Source: Collinsella aerofaciens (lineage in GTDB: Bacteria > Actinomycetota > Coriobacteriia > Coriobacteriales > Coriobacteriaceae). Taken from it: DNA of 64,000 bases. Location of the stretch: the NCBI RefSeq assembly GCF_009876115.1, contig NZ_WWSY01000001.1:1-64000 (forward strand). The letters run 5' to 3'. The notes below the pieces were generated by a model that was not told the DNA's origin, did not search any database, and saw only the letters and a program-made list of their open reading frames with translations. The position numbers and the translations under genes were made by a program. This document shows positions 60,063-64,000 of this stretch, in pieces. Position 1 is the stretch's first letter, and every line of letters starts with the position of its first letter.

Positions 60063-60941
60063 TTATTTGCCCGCCGTGGCGGTGCCGGAGTGCGAAGGGG
60101 CGACGACCTTGAGCGGCTTTACGAGAGAATCCTCGTGCGAAGCCGGCGTGGCTATCTCTTCGTTTTTGGCTTTGGTGGACTCGGAGCGAGTGATTTCCTC
60201 ATCGAGTGCATCGATGTCGGCGTCCTCGACCACGGCATTGAGAGACTCAAAAACGCGGTTCTTGAGCAGCGCAGTGTGCACACCCTCGGTCAGGTCGTGA
60301 AGCTTCTTAAACGCACGCTCGAGCTTGGCGTCGCGCTCGTCATCGGAGGTATCCATGCCGAGCATGCTCACGAGCACCTGCTCGAACATCGAGGACTCGC
60401 GGTTGGCGGAAGACACGTACTGACGCAGGTTGCGGGGCTCGATATGGAAGCGTGACAGCTCGGAGCAGTAGCGGATGATTGGAAAATCGCGACCATCGAC
60501 GAGCTCACGATTCTGAGGACTCTTGATGATGCGAATGAGGTCGTTCTCGGCGAGCGAGCGGATAAACGAAATCTCGACGCCCAGCATATCGGGAATGGTC
60601 TCGATGGGATGCAGCTTTTGCTTAGTCTCCTTGGGCTCCGTCTTGAGCGGAACATCGGACAGCAAGCCCACCTCGTAGGCGAGCGTTGACAGGTCCGTGG
60701 CGTTTTCCAAGCGCTGCTTAATCACGTTGAGCGGCATGTAGCGGGTCTTCTGCAAGTGCAGAATGACCTCCAGGCGATCAACGTCCTCCTTAGAGTACTG
60801 ACGGTATCCCTTAGGCGTACGATGAGGGGTAATGAGCCCCTCATCTTCTAGAAATCTAATTTTTGAGTTCGAAAGATCGGGGTATGCGCCTCGAAGTAGG
60901 TTGACGACTTGGCCGATACTCAGATAGTTGCGTTCGGCCAT
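60063..60941 (-). CDS. MerR family transcriptional regulator, FtsR type
   Basis: A 292-residue protein with an N-terminal MerR winged helix (LSIGQVVNLL, then SKIRFLEDEGLITPHRTPKGYRQYS split) and a long second region that again resembles a MerR-like domain (about 110-190). In Corynebacterium and Mycobacterium this gene type (FtsR, Rv1828) lies next to the FHA protein OdhI/GarA and controls division genes including ftsZ. Here it starts 3 bp after the FHA gene stop. The C-terminal 45 residues are disordered. Regulation of ftsZ in this organism is inference. Confidence 0.82.
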   Translation of the reverse strand: MAERNYLSIGQVVNLLRGAYPDLSNSKIRFLEDEGLITPHRTPKGYRQYSKEDVDRLEVILHLQKTRYMPLNVIKQRLENATDLSTLAYEVGLLSDVPLKTEPKETKQKLHPIETIPDMLGVEISFIRSLAENDLIRIIKSPQNRELVDGRDFPIIRYCSELSRFHIEPRNLRQYVSSANRESSMFEQVLVSMLGMDTSDDERDAKLERAFKKLHDLTEGVHTALLKNRVFESLNAVVEDADIDALDEEITRSESTKAKNEEIATPASHEDSLVKPLKVVAPSHSGTATAGK

Positions 60942-60944
60942 GCC

Positions 60945-61379
60945 CTACTCACCGGTTTCGATGCGCTCCGGCGTGCTCTCGTGGTAGATGAGCGTAAACG
61001 TACCGATCTGGACGGAAGAACCGTCGTGCAGCGGGGCTGCATTGACGATGGCACCGTCGACCCAAGTGCCATTGAGCGAGCCCAAGTCCTCGATGCGAGC
61101 GCCGAGGCCCTCGCGGATAATGCGCGCGTGGCTGCGCGATACGGTCATGTCATTGAGGAAGATGCCGTTCGCAGGATCGCGGCCGATGGTGGTCACGTCG
61201 TCCTCGAGCTCAAAGGCGGCACCAGTCTGCGGACCCTTGACGATGGACAGAACGGGTGCGGTGATGCGCACGTTGGCCATGAGGTCGGGAACGGTAACGT
61301 CGCTTGAAGGCACGCGGAATACGCAGGTAGCGTCAGCAGTCTTATCATTCTGAGGCATATTGTTAACCATGTTGTCCAT
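60945..61379 (-). CDS. FHA-domain protein, GarA/OdhI type
   Basis: A 144-residue FHA protein: FHA fold from about 42 to 135 with IGRDPAN (65-71), SRSHARI (81-87) and LNGTWVDG (102-109), the phosphothreonine-binding residues being intact. The N-terminal tail has DATCVFR (16-22), matching the ETTSVFR phosphosite of GarA/OdhI with only the second threonine (Thr18 here) kept. Those proteins, when unphosphorylated, inhibit 2-oxoglutarate dehydrogenase and tune glutamate metabolism under Ser/Thr kinases. AGGGG six bases upstream supports ATG 61379. Confidence 0.85.
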   Translation of the reverse strand: MDNMVNNMPQNDKTADATCVFRVPSSDVTVPDLMANVRITAPVLSIVKGPQTGAAFELEDDVTTIGRDPANGIFLNDMTVSRSHARIIREGLGARIEDLGSLNGTWVDGAIVNAAPLHDGSSVQIGTFTLIYHESTPERIETGE

Positions 61380-61445
61380 GACAACCCCTAACTTATCGCG
61401 GACGTGCCGCAAATAATGAACCGTACGTAATCATACCCCAACGAA

Positions 61446-62150
61446 TCAGTCTTCGATTTCAGGGTTCAGAAAGTCGATGTCCTCGTCCTCGGGATGCGCG
61501 AGAGCCTGTTTAATGGCCACTCCGCCCTTAATGGAATAGATGACAGCCGTGAGCATGGAGAAGATCACGCCGCCGTACACAAAGAAGATGCCGAGGGGCA
61601 CCGAGCTTCCGTTGAGGCCCGGGAAGGCCGTAAGGGTTGAAGGTAAAAGATGCAGGCCGTCGATAACGGGGAACCCGAGCAGCATGAGCGAGAAGCCGGT
61701 CATGAGCAGTGCAGTGGCAATCTTTCCGGGAAAGACGACATCGATGGGGCGACGGTGATAATGACGCACGATAAGCGTGCCGATGCCCAGATAGATGTCG
61801 CGGCCAATAATGAGCACGCAGACCCAGATGGGCAGCTCTCCGCGGACCACCAGCCCAAGTACGCCGGTGAACAGCAGCGCACGGTCGCAGATGGGATCCA
61901 TGACCTTGCCGAGCCACGAGACCGTCTTGGTCATGCGGGCGATCTGACCGTCCATCCAGTCGGTAGAGGCGGCAACGGCGTAGATAACGATGGCGATGAC
62001 GCGGTTGTTATCCGTCACAAACAGGTACAGAAATACCAGGGTGAGGATCAGGCGCGTAAAGGTGATGAAATTGGAGATCGTAAAGATCTTATTCGACGGG
62101 TAATCGGAAGTGCCGATAAGCTCCTTTTTGATCTTCTTTTTGATGCCCAC
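61446..62150 (-). CDS. CDP-alcohol phosphatidyltransferase (second PgsA-like)
   Basis: A 234-residue polytopic transferase with the CDP-alcohol signature DWMDGQIAR followed by G-X3-D-X3-D (KVMDPICDR). It makes a phospholipid from CDP-diacylglycerol; phosphatidylglycerol phosphate or cardiolipin synthesis is likely. The N-terminus is basic and the C-terminus acidic. I choose GTG 62150, preceded by GGGGGAGTCCT; a longer ATG frame from 62240 lacks a ribosome site. It heads the minus-strand group with the FHA, MerR and apt genes. Confidence 0.83.
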   Translation of the reverse strand: MGIKKKIKKELIGTSDYPSNKIFTISNFITFTRLILTLVFLYLFVTDNNRVIAIVIYAVAASTDWMDGQIARMTKTVSWLGKVMDPICDRALLFTGVLGLVVRGELPIWVCVLIIGRDIYLGIGTLIVRHYHRRPIDVVFPGKIATALLMTGFSLMLLGFPVIDGLHLLPSTLTAFPGLNGSSVPLGIFFVYGGVIFSMLTAVIYSIKGGVAIKQALAHPEDEDIDFLNPEIED

Positions 62151-62277
62151 AGGACTCCCCCGCTGGTTAACGACAAAACTTTCGCTACTATACCCGTTCC
62201 GGCGATGTCTATCCAGCGTAAGCATAGAGAGTCCAGACATGAGGAAGGCGCTTTTGGGCGGCGGTTGATTTCACATT

Positions 62278-62336
62278 CGTGTACATCAGCCTCCAAACAT
62301 GCCGAAAAATGTCGGTTTTGGAGGGTGATGTACACG
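62278..62336 (+). repeat. Strong hairpin at the border of the GC-rich island
   Basis: The arms 62278-62297 and 62317-62336 pair at 19 of 20 positions, with an inner CCGA/TCGG pair, and are followed by TTTT on the plus strand. No plus-strand gene lies upstream, so it is either a terminator of unseen transcription or a mobile-type palindrome. Base composition rises sharply about 110 bp later. Confidence 0.65.
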
Positions 62337-62546
62337 TTTTGATTCGGTGATTACATCGATCGGGAAAGTTGTTGCCTTAAGCAAATTAATCATGATGTGC
62401 GGGTCGAGAAGGGCTGGCGCCAAAAGAACCCAACGGCCGTTATGGCTTCGTTAGAAACGCGCCCCACCATGGATGGTGAATCCGAAAGGTAAGGCGCGCG
62501 GGCACGGTGACTCGGCCCGCGCTCCCGGAAGAGAAAGGATAAACCC
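62337..62546. other. Intergenic stretch before the immunity-type ABC genes
   Basis: The left half is AT-rich (GTTGCCTTAAGCAAATTAAT); from about 62440 the sequence becomes very GC-rich. The second half holds the leader of the ABC genes, ending GAAGAGAAAGGATAAACCC before the ATG. No att-like repeat or tRNA fragment was recognised. Confidence 0.4.
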
Positions 62547-63275
62547 ATGGGTTACATGCTCGAGACGCGCGGGCTCACCAAGCGCTTCGGCCGCGGCGAC
62601 CAGGCGCAGGACGCCGTGGCCGACGTGAGCCTTCATATCCGCGAGGGCGAGGTGTACGGGCTGCTCGGTCCCAACGGCGCCGGCAAGTCGACAACGCTCA
62701 AGATGATCTGCGGGATGCTGCGGCCGACGGCCGGGGAGATTCTCTTTGCCGGGCACGCCTGGCGCCGCGAGGACCTCTACGCAATCGGCAGCCTCATCGA
62801 GGAGGCGCCACTCTACCCCAACCTCACCGCGCGCGAGAACCTGCGCGTGCGCACCACGCTGCTGGGCCTTCCCGAGAGCCGCATAGATGAGGTGCTCGCC
62901 GCCGTGGACCTCGCGGACACCGGGAAGAAGCGCGTCGGGCGCTTCTCGATGGGGATGCGGCAGCGCCTGGGGCTCGCGTTGGCGCTGATCGCCCGGCCAC
63001 GCCTGCTCGTGCTCGACGAGCCCACCAACGGCCTCGACCCCATCGGCATCGAGGAACTGCGCGACCAGATCCGCGGCTTCGCGGCGGCGGGTACGACGGT
63101 GATCGTCTCGAGCCACATCCTCTCCGAGGTGCAGCAGATGGCGGACACCATCGGCATCATCTGCGGGGGGCGCCTCGCCTACGAGGATGCGCTTCGTCCC
63201 GGGCAGGACCTCGAGGAACTCTTCATGAGCTTCTGTCGGGAAGGGCGACGAGCGCGCGGGGAGGTGGCGGCATGA
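62547..63275 (+). CDS. ABC transporter ATP-binding protein, lantibiotic-immunity (LanF/BcrA) type
   Basis: A 242-residue ATPase with Walker A GPNGAGKST (about 43-51), signature FSMGMRQRL, Walker B LLVLDEPTNGLDPIGIEELR and the H-loop SSHILSEVQQ. The LDPIGIxELR and SHILSEVQ wording is typical of LanF (gallidermin/mutacin) and BcrA self-protection transporters. Codons favour CTC and GCG far more than the rest of the window, and GC is higher, suggesting recent acquisition. AGAGAAAGGATAAACCC precedes the ATG. The stop overlaps the permease ATG (ATGA). Confidence 0.9.
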   Translation: MGYMLETRGLTKRFGRGDQAQDAVADVSLHIREGEVYGLLGPNGAGKSTTLKMICGMLRPTAGEILFAGHAWRREDLYAIGSLIEEAPLYPNLTARENLRVRTTLLGLPESRIDEVLAAVDLADTGKKRVGRFSMGMRQRLGLALALIARPRLLVLDEPTNGLDPIGIEELRDQIRGFAAAGTTVIVSSHILSEVQQMADTIGIICGGRLAYEDALRPGQDLEELFMSFCREGRRARGEVAA

Positions 63276-64000
63276 CGGGTGAGAAAGGCGGCCTGCTCGC
63301 GGCCCTGCGCGCCGAGGCCCTGAAGTCGCGCCACGCGGCACCGGTTCGCCTGGCCGTGCTTATGGCGCTGCCGATGCCGCTGCTCGGCGCGATGCCCTAC
63401 CGGGGCGTGCAGATCTTCAGCGCGTGGAACTACTGGTACGCGCTTTTCCTGCCTGTGTCTCTATCGCTCGTGGTGGCGTGCGTCGCGCGGGCGGACGCTC
63501 GCACGCGGATGCGGGGGCTTCTGGGCCTGGGTTTCCCGCTCGGGCTCGCCTGGTGGGCCAAGGCGCTCTGGTGCCTCGCGCTCTGCACGCTCTCGAACCT
63601 CGTGGTCTTCGGCATCTACCTCGCGGGATCGGCGTTCTCCTCGCAGGGCCTCACGGCCGCGGGCACGCTCACGATGCTCCTCTGCGCGCTCGTCAACACG
63701 GTGACCGCGGCGTGGATGATCCCCGCGGGGCTCTTTCTCACGGTGCGGCTTGGCATGCTCGCGGGCATCTTCTGCCCGCTCGCCGCGCAGCTCGTGGGTG
63801 GGTTCGCCTGGTCGCTGGTGCCGCTGCCGCAGCTCTTTCCGCCGTCGGCGAGCATGGTCATCCCCACGAGCTTCATCCCCGTGCTACCGAGCGGCGAGCC
63901 GCTCGCGGCGGACATGGCGCTCGGCGGGGCGCTCGCGGCGGACGGCATGCTCACGCTGGCGGGCCTTGCGGTCTGCGCGCTCGCGTTCGCCGCGCTCACG
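63272..64000 (+). CDS. ABC-2 type permease, lantibiotic-immunity (LanE/LanG) type, cut by window edge
   Basis: The frame is open from ATG 63272 to the end (243 codons). The product has a short basic start (LLAALRAEALKSRHAAPVRL), a hydrophobic hairpin, WNYWYALFLPVSLSLVVACVARAD split across a helix, and at least five membrane segments. The ALRAExLKxKH start and the WNWWY-like segment are typical of LanE/MutE permeases. It would pair with the upstream ATPase and expel or shield from a lantibiotic. A second permease (LanG) and perhaps a two-component system may follow beyond the window. Confidence 0.82.
   Translation, partial: MTGEKGGLLAALRAEALKSRHAAPVRLAVLMALPMPLLGAMPYRGVQIFSAWNYWYALFLPVSLSLVVACVARADARTRMRGLLGLGFPLGLAWWAKALWCLALCTLSNLVVFGIYLAGSAFSSQGLTAAGTLTMLLCALVNTVTAAWMIPAGLFLTVRLGMLAGIFCPLAAQLVGGFAWSLVPLPQLFPPSASMVIPTSFIPVLPSGEPLAADMALGGALAADGMLTLAGLAVCALAFAALT

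Overview
The window looks like a chromosomal segment of a high-GC, anaerobic, host-associated actinobacterium of class Coriobacteriia, most likely Collinsella or a close relative. The evidence is a mixture of traits. Actinobacterial markers are an mIHF gene directly before gmk and a GarA/OdhI-type FHA gene next to an FtsR-type MerR regulator. Anaerobe or Firmicute-like traits are AdhE, PyrDB with PyrK, PyrR, RNase J, RNase Y and SpoVS. SOS boxes are of the CGAAC-N4-GTTCG type. The genus is an inference; no rRNA or tRNA gene was seen.

Layout. 1-0.26 kb: right end of an IS150-type IS3 element. 0.3-3.8 kb (minus): an APH-type kinase and adhE. 3.97-4.23 kb: a 259-bp relic of a RAYT-type transposase between perfect 26-bp inverted repeats. 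4.3-4.5 kb: rpmB (minus). 4.8-10.3 kb: pyrRBCKDF behind a PyrR-type attenuator. 10.5-12.9 kb: mihF-gmk-rpoZ-thiI. 13.2-17.2 kb: comEA-comEC-holA. 17.3-24.2 kb: rpsT, then lepA-dus-hemW and two dnaJ-type genes, the first membrane-anchored. 24.2-29.2 kb: mtaB-phoH-ybeY-dgkA-era-recO. 29.3-34.3 kb: rpsO, pnp and RNase J, with two covarying structured repeats between pnp and RNase J. 34.3-41.7 kb: ftsK, a RodZ-like gene, yajQ, rimO, pgsA, pncC. 41.9-50.7 kb: recA-recX, rny, an orphan GHKL ATPase, spoVS, miaB-miaA-hflX. 50.7-53.6 kb: lexA with an acyltransferase gene, diverging from a YneA-like LysM gene, then nrdR and dut. 53.6-54.1 kb: a cluster of the same kind of structured repeat. 54.1-62.2 kb: glycolipid glycosyltransferase, trxB, DUF1836, degV, an NlpC/P60 hydrolase, apt, the FtsR/GarA pair and a second pgsA. 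62.5 kb to the end: a compositionally different, very GC-rich lantibiotic-immunity-type ABC transporter that runs off the window.

How the genes work together. Most of the window is housekeeping: de novo pyrimidine synthesis, tRNA modification (thiI, dus, mtaB, miaB, miaA), RNA processing and decay (RNase J, RNase Y, PNPase, YbeY), ribosome assembly (Era, HflX, LepA, RimO) and DNA repair (RecA, RecX, RecO, LexA). The SOS part is coherent: recA has an SOS box inside its promoter, and the lexA/LysM intergenic region carries three boxes exactly 28 bp apart.

The most novel signal is a family of long hairpin elements in two intergenic regions 21 kb apart (pnp-RNase J, and dut-glycosyltransferase). 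Their outer stems differ completely in sequence yet stay paired, the apical stem shows compensatory changes, and an asymmetric internal loop is conserved in sequence. They look like a structured RNA or single-stranded DNA element family. I cannot name it from the sequence alone.
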